Both the position numbers and the translations under genes were made by a program. A model generated the notes under the pieces. The model searched no databases. It worked only from the letters and a program-made list of their open reading frames with translations, and was not told the origin of the DNA. A DNA stretch of 19,594 nt from positions 3,339 through 22,932 of the forward strand of contig JAHBMJ010002047.1 of the NCBI GenBank assembly GCA_018398765.1. The letters are read 5' to 3'. Below are positions 1-8,858 of this stretch, piece by piece (the stretch's first letter is position 1; each line of letters starts with the position of its first letter). The stretch is from Chromera velia. Taxonomy: Eukaryota > Sar > Chromeraceae.

Positions 1-91
1 AGAGAGCGAGAGAGAGAGCGAGAGAGCGAGAGGGAGAGAGCGAGGGAGGAAGGGAGAGAAAGAAAGAAAGAAAGAAAGAACGAACGAACGA

Positions 92-154
<63 letters not shown>

Positions 155-169
155 AAAGAAAGAAAGAAC

Positions 170-203
<34 letters not shown>

Positions 204-214
204 GAAAGAAAGGA

Positions 215-246
<32 letters not shown>

Positions 247-355
247 AAAGAAAGAAAGAAAGAAAGAAAGAAAGAACGAACGAGCCACGAAAGAACAAAC
301 GAAAGAACAAACGAACGAACGAAGGAAGGAAGGAAGGAAAGAAAGAAAGAAAGAA

Positions 356-390
<35 letters not shown>

Positions 391-502
391 GAGAAAGAAA
401 GAAGGAGAAAGAAAGAAGGAGAAAGAAAGAAAGAGAAAGAAAGAAGGAGAAAGAAAGAAGGAGAAAGAGAGAAAGAAAGAAAGAAAGAAAGAAAAGAAAG
501 AA

Positions 503-537
<35 letters not shown>

Positions 538-685
538 GAGAAAGAAAGACAGACAGACAGAAAGAAATAACGAACGAACGAGCCACGAAAGAACAAACAA
601 AAGAACAAACGAACGAAGAAATGAAGGAAGGACGGAAGGAAGGAACGAAGGAAGGAAGGGAAGGAAGGAAGGAAGGAAGGAAGGA

Positions 686-721
<36 letters not shown>

Positions 722-858
722 AAAAAAAGAAGAAAGAAAGGAGAAAGAAAGGAGGAGAAAGAAAGAAGGAGAAAGAAAGAAGGAGAAAGAAAGAAGGAGA
801 AAGAAAGAAAGAGAAAGAAAGAAAGAAAGAAACACAGAAAGGAAGCAAGGAAGGAGAT
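1..858. repeat. GAAA-type polypurine satellite with a higher-order repeat
   Basis: The top strand is almost purely A and G, built mainly of GAAA units mixed with GGAA, GAGA, GAAC and GACA variants. A distinctive non-GAAA block, CGAGCCACGAAAGAACAAAC, occurs at 281-300 and again at 579-598, so part of the tract was duplicated with a period near 298 bp. A GGAGAAAGAAAGAA sub-repeat is seen around 389-470 and again around 737-810. The Lys/Glu/Arg-rich reading frame at 621-860 is a translation of this repeat and is not treated as a gene. The tract continues past the left edge of the window. Confidence 0.95.
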
Positions 859-1011
859 GAGCCTGATCATCTGCGTGACTCCGTTGTAGCACCAGACCTC
901 CAGTCAATTCAAAGACCAGTCAATAAATCCTCACATCGAGGGGTACGCATGACCGCGAGACTGCATGTAACTTAATCACCTGTACATGGATGGGCAGAAG
1001 TCCTCTTTCTC

Positions 1012-1254
1012 CTATCGCTTTACCGCTTCGTCTGGTGCGTGAAAGATTCGCCTGATGATGTTTGGATCGCTTTGAGCAGGAAATTCCAACGGCCTGTAGT
1101 TCCGCGCCCACCAGTCCATCACGGGTTTGTTGCACCCGAGGTACAAGCCCACGGTCGGAGCCATGAACAGGGCGGAGACGTAAAATATTTGAAATCCCTT
1201 GAAAGCTCTATTGCCAGCACTCCGCCTGCTGTAGCCACTGCCGCCGAACACCAT
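1012..1254 (-). CDS. Small single-span membrane protein, 80 aa, unrecognised
   Basis: Open frame ending with TAG at 1012-1014. The first ATG in frame is at 1252-1254; a further seven codons upstream begin at a TTG, which I did not use as a eukaryotic start. The protein has a Gly/Ser/Arg-rich N-terminus (about residues 1-20), one hydrophobic segment (about 21-40, FQIFYVSALFMAPTVGLYLG) and a polar tail with a WWARNYRPLEF stretch. Small size, a basic N-terminus and one span are common in nuclear-encoded subunits of mitochondrial inner-membrane complexes, but no family signature is visible, so this role is inference only. The gene is divergent from the lipase gene. An upstream 5' UTR exon is possible, because CATGCTGTAG just before the ATG could be a splice acceptor. 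I see no AATAAA downstream on this strand. Confidence 0.55.
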   Translation of the reverse strand: MVFGGSGYSRRSAGNRAFKGFQIFYVSALFMAPTVGLYLGCNKPVMDWWARNYRPLEFPAQSDPNIIRRIFHAPDEAVKR

Positions 1255-2170
1255 TGTCTCCAGAGTTTGACTCAATCTACAGCATGCAAGTCAGGCCAAC
1301 CACGAGGAAGGTGGCCAAGCAACCCTTTCGGCTTTTCGATGACTTGTGACACTTTGGACTTCACAACTGGAGACGAGGAGACGGCACAAGTTGAAAGAGG
1401 GCGGCCGATCTTCTTTCAAATAGAGCTAGCTGATTCCACCCGCCGAACCCCGCATATTTAGGAGTGCTTGGAGGTTTTAGCAATTGAGAGAGAGGACATC
1501 ATTGCGCCTCACCATGTTTCGATTCACGAAACATGTCAGCGAGTCACAGAAACTCAGTGGGGTGGCTGATGGTGGCTGCAGTATATGGCTGCAGAGTCAA
1601 GTCAGCTAGGAGTTGGCGCACATTGCGCGCGCGCCCAATTAAGCAATCCATCGGAGGGCGCGCGTACACAAACTTTCTGTTTTGTCGTTCGTTCGTGAGA
1701 CTCTTGCGAGCTGATGTCAGGGCAGATGTGACACGATGTGACTCAGGCATTGCAATTAAGGCAGTGTCTCATCCGCATCTTCACACAGCTTCATATGATT
1801 GCCTGGGCACTCCATGTAGGTGAGCGTCGATTCGTGAACATGGCCCCTGTGCGAGTCCAACAGCTCGTTACCTCGTTTGCCCTTCCACGATGAGTCTCAT
1901 CTGAGAAGCTCAGTCTGCTTATATCTTGCTTTCTTTAAATACGGGGTTTGGTTGAGAATGCTTCTCACTTGGCGCGGGAGTAAGACTCGGGAACGGTCCC
2001 GGACGGCCGGAGAGACGGAGCTCCTTCGCGAGGCGTCCGGAGGGAGCAGTGCGAGGTCAAAGCACAGACCTCGGCGCACCGTGTCTGCCAACTGTATTGA
2101 AAATTGTATGCACATCGATCTCGGAAGCCAGGGTATGCATCAACCCAAGCCCGCAGGCCGACTCTTCACA
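1255..2170. promoter_or_regulatory. Divergent intergenic region, two perfect hairpins
   Basis: No convincing exon is visible. Open frames here on both strands lack ATG starts or consistent splice signals. Because the flanking genes point away from each other, this stretch should hold both promoters. It contains a 9-bp perfect inverted repeat with a 5-nt loop (1513-1521 with 1527-1535) and a 9-bp GC-only inverted repeat (1628-1636 with 1656-1664). A TTTAAATAC sequence near 1934 is a weak TATA-like candidate about 230 nt before the lipase ATG. The frame preceding that ATG is open upward with further ATG codons (for example 1958), so a longer lipase N-terminus cannot be excluded. Confidence 0.4.
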
Positions 2171-4034
2171 ATGAAAGCCTTTCAACCAGGTTTTCGTGTC
2201 CTCATGCCCACAGTATTTCTGTTCGCATACCTCCTGATGGCATTCCCGATGGCGAGAGGCCCGGAAGGTCAGTCAATCAACCAACTTGCAGATGGACAGG
2301 GGTCAAGCAGTTAAGCTTACTTACTTGTTTGTCTCTTGCTGACTGACTTGTCACCCTTTCTGCTCCCACTTTTTGCAGACCCAAGGCCAGAGGACGTTTG
2401 TAAGTTTACAGAGTCACTGGGGCACCAGTCTCTAGCCCTCCAGATGGCCTGCCTGGCTCGGGGGGCGGGGCTCCACCACGACGCGGGGCACGCTCTTGGG
2501 TGGGAAGTGCAGACTGTGATCTCGGCGGGGGGGGATGTGGTCAGTTAACTGGTCTCGGACCTCTGTCCTTTGTGGTTGTTTGGCTGTCTTCTTTGGCTAT
2601 AATCCTTTGATCCTTCCCCCTCTTCTGTTTCGTGTTGGCTGGTTTAATTGTGCAGGCAGTGATCAGTGCGAAGGAGGAGACGCGAGAGTGCGCCATCGCG
2701 TTCAAAGGGTCGAGAGAGTTTGATGACTGGAGGAACAACGTTCGTGTGTTTCCGTTGGAGGAGGTGCACGGGCCTGCGCATAGCAACAAGACCTACCATG
2801 TCCACAGGGGGTTTGTGAATGAGTACAGAGCTCTTAAGGAGACCGAAGGGTGGGAAGAGTGGGAGAAATTACGGGCAGATAGAGCGCAGTGCCTTGGGGG
2901 TATTTACCTGACTGGTCACTCGATGGGAGGAGCCATCGCGTCAATTCACAAATTGGAACAGTGGGGGGAGGATTCCGATCAAGCCACTGTCTTTACGTTC
3001 GGGGCTCCTCGAGCAGTTGAGACCGTCTACCAAGATTGTCGAGGGTTCAGGTATATTCTCAAGGGTCTTGCGGGCAGTGATGCTGTTCCGGGATTGCCGC
3101 GTCGGTTGGTCCATGGTCACACTGCTGTGGTTCTTAGAAGGACTTTGAAGGGGTTCAGGCAGTCTGTTCTTGACTGCGGCAGTCAGGTAGGGGGGGGGTT
3201 CGGTGTGATGCAGCACCGAATGCGTGCGTATATTTGGTTTCTGTATAAGATCGAGAACCCAGGGCTGATCCACAGACCGGGTGAGCATCTGATCCGGTTG
3301 ACAGACGACCAGGGCCACGGGGAGGTGGTGGAGGATGATGAAGAACTTTTGATGCTGGAGGCAGAGGAAGAGGCAGCGACTGCAGGTGCCTTGGAGGAGG
3401 CGTTGGGAAGAATCATCGAGGAGGAAGTCTCAGAGGTCAGTCAGCAGGCTGGCAAGCAGACTGAAAGAAGGAGTGCACGGTCGATCGTTACAAGCTCTCT
3501 GGCTTCTCGATTGGATTGTTTCCAATGAGATCTTCCGTCCTTGAGTAGCTTGTTTGGTCTGTCGGTGCAAGGGCACTTTTCTGCATGGTTCTGTGCGAGT
3601 CTCGCTTTCTCTTCGTTTCTGCCGACCTGCCCGATCCTTTCATGTTCCCTCAAGCTTTGTGGTTCTTTTCTGTCTCACACGTTTCCCCTCTGCAGGTGAC
3701 AGCTCGTTTGGTACGTGAAAGGGTCCTGGAGTTTGGCGGTTCTGCATCTTCTGAAGGGCCCTCCCCGGGGGATGTGTTGATGGGAGGAGTGGGAGGAGAT
3801 GAGGGGGAAGGGGAGATTGGCGCATGGGGGGGGGCAGAGCAGCAGGATGGGCGTTTTGCGGATGGAGGGGGGATGGAAGAGGACTTGTACATGGACTCTG
3901 GGGAAGTGCCAATGTTTGTAGAGGAGACGGACGAAGAGGACTTGAGGCTGGAGATGCTGGACATCGACCCTCCGTTTGAGGTTTTGGAGGGGGGCGAGGG
4001 GGGCGGCATGACCCCTGACGAGGTTTTTCGATGA
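2171..4034 (+). CDS. Secreted class 3 (alpha/beta hydrolase) lipase, four exons
   Basis: Model: exons 2171-2267, 2379-2539, 2656-3435 and 3696-4034, giving 458 aa. All junction phases agree. All three donors are GTCAGT-type and all three acceptors end TGCAG. Residues 1 to about 28 form a hydrophobic signal peptide or anchor, which decided the start. Exon 2 encodes a lid or N-terminal segment rich in Gly and His. Exon 3 carries the fungal-type lipase 3 core: FKGSREFDDWRNNV (about 103-116), the nucleophile elbow TGHSMGGA with Ser175, the conserved TFGAPRAV (about 200-207), probable catalytic Asp228 in SDAVPGLP and probable His273 in QHRMRAY. This Ser-Asp-His order and spacing is that of class 3 lipases, which hydrolyse ester bonds of acylglycerols or phospholipids. 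The last part of exon 3 and all of exon 4 form a roughly 150-residue Glu/Asp/Gly-rich tail not typical of the family. Fold and catalytic class are secure; substrate and location are inferred. Confidence 0.9.
2268..2378 (+). other. Lipase intron 1 (phase 1)
   Basis: Donor GTCAGTCAATC, acceptor CCCACTTTTTGCAG, with a CTGAC branch-like motif about 35 nt before the acceptor. It separates the signal-peptide exon from the mature protein. Splicing turns GAA-G into a GAC codon across the junction and avoids the stop that otherwise ends exon 1's frame at about 2314. Confidence 0.8.
2540..2655 (+). other. Lipase intron 2 (phase 0)
   Basis: Donor GTCAGTTAAC directly after a GATGTG end; acceptor TTTAATTGTGCAG. 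An in-frame TAA follows the donor, so the intron is required for the catalytic core to be translated. Confidence 0.8.
3436..3695 (+). other. Lipase intron 3 (phase 0)
   Basis: Donor GTCAGTCAGC, acceptor TTTCCCCTCTGCAG. The intron keeps exon 3 in frame with the acidic exon 4. Without splicing, the frame would stop near 3528 after an unrelated 31-residue tail, so a retained-intron isoform is conceivable. Confidence 0.75.
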
Positions 4035-4728
4035 ATGAAGATCTGTAGCATCGATGACTCAATCACTTTCTCTGTTCATTAGAAAGGGTGTGTGTCTCTT
4101 TTGTCTCGCAAGGGAGGGATGGGGAGGGGTGTACAGAAAGGAAGAGGTATTGACAAGGAAAGAGGGAGCAAATGCAGTGACGCAGAAAGAGCAGCCATTT
4201 CCGTGTTGGATTGGATTGGATGTTTCGTTTCCTGTCGAGGGATGGATGATCTTTCGAGGTGGAGGACGAGGCATGCAGTCCGAGCGAGTCGATAGAAGAA
4301 CGAACGGTGGGGTCTCCCAAAAGGACCTGCAGGGTGCTCCCTGGAGAGGAAAGTCAGAGGAGACGAACGCACCCCCAGCTCCTGAAGGAAGGAAGACAAG
4401 GGGTCCTCTCTCGATGCATGGACGGACTGCTGTTGCGAGGTCAGATGAAGGGAGGGAGGAGGCATCCAGACACAGAATTATTTTGTGTTTGGCCAAGTTG
4501 ATTGACTAATCCATCCCACCGTTTGCATGCACGCACAGGGATCAATCGATCGTCTGGTCCCTCCCGTCCTGGTTTCTCCCATCGCCTGCCTGATGGATTT
4601 GTCCTTGCATGGTGTCACATCGTTGAAGTGCAAGAATACATCTAGCGCAAAGAAAGCTTGCTTTTAGAATGAGATCGCCTCCTGTGGGCCTGTCACTGGT
4701 CCGACGGCTGCATGCACTCCATTGATCT
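4035..4728. other. Lipase 3' flank, no gene seen
   Basis: Several overlapping open frames occur on both strands between 4054 and 4509, but none has matched splice signals, domain content or codon structure better than its antisense partner, so I treat them as chance. Part of this is presumably lipase 3' UTR. I found no canonical AATAAA close to the stop. Confidence 0.5.
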
Positions 4729-4785
4729 GTCTCTTTCTTTCTTTCTTTCTTTCTTTTCTTTCTTTCTTTCTTTCTTTCTTTCTTT

Positions 4786-4816
<31 letters not shown>

Positions 4817-4825
4817 CGCTTTCTC

Positions 4826-4857
<32 letters not shown>

Positions 4858-4959
4858 TTCTTTCTTTCTTTCTTTCTTTCTTTCTTTTCTTTCTTTCTTT
4901 CTTTCTTTCTCTCTTTCTCTCTTTCTCGCTTTCTCTCTTTCTCTCTTTGCTTTCTTTCT

Positions 4960-4990
<31 letters not shown>

Positions 4991-4993
4991 CCG
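4729..4993. repeat. (TTTC)n polypyrimidine tract
   Basis: About 265 bp of nearly pure T and C on the top strand, mainly TTTC units with TTTTC, CTCT and CTCGC interruptions. It is the strand-complement type of the GAAA satellite at 1-858, so the lipase gene lies between inverted homopurine/homopyrimidine arrays. The tract runs straight into CCGTCTTTTTGCAG ending near 5005, which looks like a 3' splice site. Frames across it on both strands are repeat translations. Confidence 0.95.
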
Positions 4994-5005
4994 TCTTTTT
5001 GCAGC

Positions 5006-7300
5006 CCAGCGGCTCGTCGTCGTGGCGAGAAATGGAGACAGGACTCCGATCAGGAGGAGAAGGCGACGAGAGGAGAGAGAGAAGGCACCACGGGGATAAG
5101 GGGAAGGGGGACAGATTGATTGACTGCATGTAGCCTTGATTGATTGAGTGCTGCATGGGAGGGACGACTCAGTTCCGACACCTGGACTGAAAACCGCTTG
5201 TCTTCTGTTGCTGATCTCCCCTCTTTTACCTGCACCTTGCCGGTGTTCTTTTGAGGCGGATGAGATGATCGGGCAGACGGAGAAGAGGGAAAGAAGAAAA
5301 GCTGCACGGTAAAGCACTTCACAAAGGAAAGAGGGGGGGGCTTCTCATTTTGCGTCGGCTGGATGCATGAGGGCTGGATCAGGTCTCTTTCTTTCTTCTT
5401 TCCCCCTTTCCTTCTGTTAAGAGAGACGAGAGCCTGGCCGTTCAGTCGGGCATGTCTGTCTGTCTGTCTGTTTTTTTGTTCTCTGCAAAGCAGAAAGAAA
5501 CGGAGCGCTCTTCCTTCTTTATGCCTCTTCGATGGTCATGCAACCGTTAGTTGAAAATTAAGTGATCATGCATTCTTGTTGGTCTTTTCAATACTGCCCG
5601 AAACAGGCACAACTTCCTTCTTGCTCTTGAAGTTGACAGAGCCAAATAGCAAAGGAAAGAAGGCATCGAAGGTCCATCCCTCAAAGGGGGGTGATGAGGC
5701 TAGGTTGGGGCTTGACGACGGTCTCTTTGCCCTTGCTTGCTGCCTTGTGTTGCTGTACAGCTGTCAATTGGGGGATTCCTTTTTTCCCTTCTTTCATTGT
5801 TGCATCGTCTTCTCTTGGTTACATTATTTCTCTCCGAGAGGAAATCAAACGAAGAGCCCCTAGGTCCTTCTGCCGATTTTCGTTTGGATGTCGAGGCGTG
5901 TAGTGGCGGTGAGAGAGGAATCAGCGAGAAGAAAAGGGAACACATTGGCCCTTCTGGGGCTGCATTTTGGAAGGCGGACACCAGCTTCTCTTTCTCTCTC
6001 TGTGTCTGCCTGTCTGTTTGTCTGTCTGTCTGCCTGTCTGTTTGGACAATCAGTCGAGAGAAGGGAAAGGGAAGGAAAAGAAAGCAAATGCAGACTGTAT
6101 GCCTGACTGTGTTGATCTATGGATCTGTGAGGTGGCTGTACTTCCTTTCTCAAGAGCCCGTTTCCATCATCATGCATGCATGGGACAGGACGGACAAGTT
6201 CATTCGATCGTTGTGGGGGAGCACAGGAGAGGATTGTCGTCCCTGTCACGCAAGTTCACGTCACGCACATACTGTCTGCCTGCCACTCTGTCTTCGTTAT
6301 TAATAAAAGGCAGCTGGCTGTACGCGCCACTCAAGTAACGCTAATGCAACCTCTCATGTTCTAATTCAAACAATGTGCCAAGAGCAGGATCCGTTTTTGG
6401 TTGTTTGGGAGACCTCAGAAGGTCAAACAGTCGCGCATGTGTTTCTTTCCATTGTTTCTTTCTTTCTTTCTTTCTTTCTTTGCCTTCTTTTCTTTTCTTT
6501 TCTCTCTTCCTTCCCTTGGTTCATGAAGACGAAAGCGGTTCTCCTTCAATTCTTTCTGTCTGACTTTTGCCGACTTTTTGTACGTTCGTCGTCTGGTTTT
6601 TTCGTTCTTTCGTTCTTGATCTGTATCTGTCTCTGTCTGCCTGTCTATCTGTCTCATTGCCTTTTTAGAAATATCCTTTTCCTTTTGTTTCCGTCCTCGT
6701 CAGTCAAGCATCGCGATCGTTCTCGATCGATGTTTTTTGTTTTTTGCTTGATTCTGCTTTGCTTCATTTTTGTTGAAAGCGTCGCAGTGCTCGCATTTGT
6801 CTGCGTGATGTGTGGAAGTGCGAGCCAGATTTTGTTCTTTGTGTACAGCCAGGCATTGACGGTCCTCTGCCCTTTTGTAAATCGAGAAGCTAATGCAGGC
6901 ATGAGGTCGTAATTCAATTGGGTGACCGGGTGTGCGCTGTCGGATCAAAGTGACCAGGCAAAAGTGCAACAATTCCTCGTAGACGGCTCCACAGATGCAT
7001 GCAGGGTTGTCGCTGGTTTGGTTCTGGTCTTCTTAGATTTCTTTGCGTCGATGTAAACAGGGAACTTCCTCGCGATCCAATGGATACAGTCATCCATCAT
7101 GCAAGCTCTTTTGTTGAGTATGAATCTTGATTCATGATTGCCAGGGAAGTTTGTCAGCAATGCTCGGAACAACATTCGGTACTATTCAATAGGACAGTGC
7201 GCCATACAACAAAAGGGGGACTCGGAAAAAAGTGCGTAAAAAATCTTTTGTGTGAAACTGCGTACGTGTCTCTCCCCGAGTCTGACTTGAATGTGTGGAT
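5006..7300. other. About 2.3 kb with no confident gene
   Basis: Low-complexity T/C-rich and CTGT-rich DNA. Weak exon-like pieces: 5006-5130 (plus), open after the TTTTTGCAG acceptor and ending TAG after a Gly/Arg/Glu-rich stretch; 5840-5910 (plus), starting after CTCTCCGAG and followed by a GTGAGA donor, reading RKSNEEPLGPSADFRLDVEA; and an ATG at 6373 opening MCQEQDPFLVVWETSEGQ before a TTTC run. No two of these join in consistent phase with good signals. Short CTGT microsatellites lie at about 5450-5470 and 5999-6042, and a TTTC run at about 6452-6482. AATAAA occurs near 6301. Confidence 0.4.
5999..6042. repeat. CTGT microsatellite
   Basis: Imperfect CTGT/CTGC/TTGT units on the top strand. 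The same unit recurs near 5450-5470, at 13158-13180, and on the opposite strand at 17879-17944 and 18667-18823. Confidence 0.85.
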
Positions 7301-7909
7301 TCCTGTTAAGTTAACATAATAAGACTAGTGTTGCCATTGTGTTTTAGTTTTAAAATTACTGCCGTTTACCAATAATTAATGTATTAATATAAGGGTTATG
7401 CAATATCAGATGTAGGCTTAGATGCAGGCTCGATGGCAGTTCTTAGTACAACATTCTAGACAACGTTTCATATATTAGCTATAGACAGAAGACATTTAAC
7501 TTTTACATGCATCTAGACATGCATACATTACAAAGATTCAGTCGTAACTTAGTTCAAAGTTTCGATCACCTTGAATCTAGTCTTGAATACAAATATTTCT
7601 ACTGAATGCTTTTATAAACAGTTTTTGAACAACTCCCAAAAGACTTTAAAAAAGTGCAAGCATTTAGCATTAAAATGTTTAATAATTTAGTTAATAGTTT
7701 TAGTATTGTTAGACTAGCTAACTCTCCAGCTTTATGAGGTATTATATCATCATATATGAAAAACGACAAATGACTGTAAGCAATCATCTATGCTACAGGC
7801 TCCTTCCTATATAGTCTATGTTACGTACAGCTTCCTGCTACGTACAAAAAAGTTAAGAAATATGTAGAAAAATGTTAGAAATGTTGTAAAAATTTTATAA
7901 GATGATCAT
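7301..7909. other. AT-rich block without coding signal
   Basis: Base composition drops abruptly to strongly AT-rich compared with the DNA on either side. Stops are dense in all frames. I see no tRNA or known element. Its right edge coincides with the start of the small spliced gene at 7910, so it could be promoter or intron DNA, or an old insertion. Confidence 0.5.
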
Positions 7910-8363
7910 ATGAATGCAATTGTAACCGAAATTGAAGCCAAATTAGACAGAGTCCAAGAAAGAAAGAGAAAGTGGTTGCTATCGAAAGACTCCACCCCTC
8001 TAAAACACGCCACGCAAAGCGAATTGTTGGCACAAATGAAGGTCATCCTGACACTCAGACACTCACCCATACTGGCCCTGCGATTCTTGCAAAACATCTG
8101 TCTGCGCCCTCCATTGTAAGGCCTGCGATTCGATGCATGTGATGGTTACTTACCTCTCTTCCCGTCTCACCATTTGAATGTTCTTTTTCCATCTCCCAAA
8201 TACTGTAACATCTCCCGTCCCCCCTCTCCACCGGTCTTCCTGTCTGCCTCTACTGCCTGAGAGTCTCTGTTACAGTCGTCGTACTCCTCCCACAGAAGGG
8301 AAACGATATCAGCGATTGAGAAAACATCTTCTAGATGCAGAGTGTTTAGAGTTACGAGAATGA
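7910..8363 (+). CDS. Small two-exon gene, 97 aa, unrecognised
   Basis: Model: exon 1 7910-8115 and exon 2 8276-8363. The donor is TT|GTAAGG and the acceptor follows CTCTGTTACAG after a long T/C-rich tract. Exon 1 ends in phase 2 and exon 2 starts with the one base needed. The unspliced frame would stop exactly at the donor (TTG TAA). AATAAA lies at 8404-8409, 41 nt after the TGA, which supports the strand and the end. The product is basic and helix-prone: an N-terminal EIEAKLDRVQERKRKWLL segment, a middle segment rich in Leu, and a C-terminal KRYQRLRKHLLDAECLELRE. I recognise no domain. The ATG at 7910 is the first in frame, but upstream exons in the AT-rich block are possible. An antisense open frame at 8167-8436 overlaps it but has no ATG support or splice logic. 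Confidence 0.6.
8116..8275 (+). other. Intron of the 97-aa gene (phase 2)
   Basis: 160 nt, GTAAGG donor, TTACAG acceptor preceded by a pronounced polypyrimidine stretch (about 8150-8270). Confidence 0.6.
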
Positions 8364-8403
8364 AGCCCCCTCCCGTTATATGATGCAGGTCTGGCAAAGG
8401 GGC

Positions 8404-8409
8404 AATAAA
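8404..8409 (+). terminator. Probable polyadenylation signal AATAAA
   Basis: Canonical hexamer in GGCAATAAAGCATTG, 41 nt downstream of the stop of the 97-aa gene. Confidence 0.5.
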
Positions 8410-8439
8410 GCATTGTCCTAGACTCATGCATTGCATGAT

Positions 8440-8858
8440 GGCCTATAGACCGATTAATAATAATAACTAGGATCATTATGATGATAATTAAGGGCTTACT
8501 AACTAGTAACCTGTAGCTAGACCCGTAGCTCTAGTCGTAGCTCTTATGTGTGTTCTAGTATATGATCTTTTTACTAGCAGGTTGAGTCAAACTGATTCAA
8601 GCACAGTTTTTTGAATTTTTAAGTATCAATATTTTTTATATTTGATTCCACCGATAGGATTTATTTACTCACTGAATTGGAACTCAAAACCTAAGTTGAA
8701 ACCTCTATCTGAAAGACTACCATGGACCTTAGACGCAATCAACTAGCCTGTTGCTCTCAATCATTCTCATATGTCAGCAACATTCGTAACGGTTTTGGGC
8801 AATCCATTATCCATGTAGCTGGGAGGTTGAGACAGCGAGGATTACTTTCTGGCACTCT
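8440..8858. other. AT-rich spacer between convergent genes
   Basis: Starts at a run of TAA/TAG-dense sequence (ATTAATAATAATAACTAG) and holds short direct repeats such as GTAGCTCTAG/CGTAGCTCTT near 8525-8545. No coding signal. It lies between the 3' ends of the plus-strand 97-aa gene and the minus-strand multi-exon gene. A minus-strand AATAAA is present near 8661-8666, about 190 nt after the latter's stop. Confidence 0.5.

Noticed and set aside
621-860. Lys/Glu/Arg-rich 79-residue open frame
   Set aside because: It is a direct translation of the GAAA/GGAA satellite and has no non-repeat content.
3183-4066. Minus-strand open frames opposite the lipase exons 3 and 4
   Set aside because: They are antisense shadows of Glu/Gly-rich coding DNA, read as Ser/Pro-rich; the plus strand has catalytic motifs and consistent introns.
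4542-5317. Long open frames on both strands over the TTTC tract
   Set aside because: Most of their length is repeat translation (Lys/Glu on one strand, Phe/Leu/Ser on the other), open only because the repeat lacks stops.
8167-8436. Minus-strand 89-residue open frame with plausible composition
   Set aside because: It overlaps the spliced plus-strand gene, lacks a supported start, and covers a sequence that is a good polypyrimidine tract and acceptor on the plus strand.
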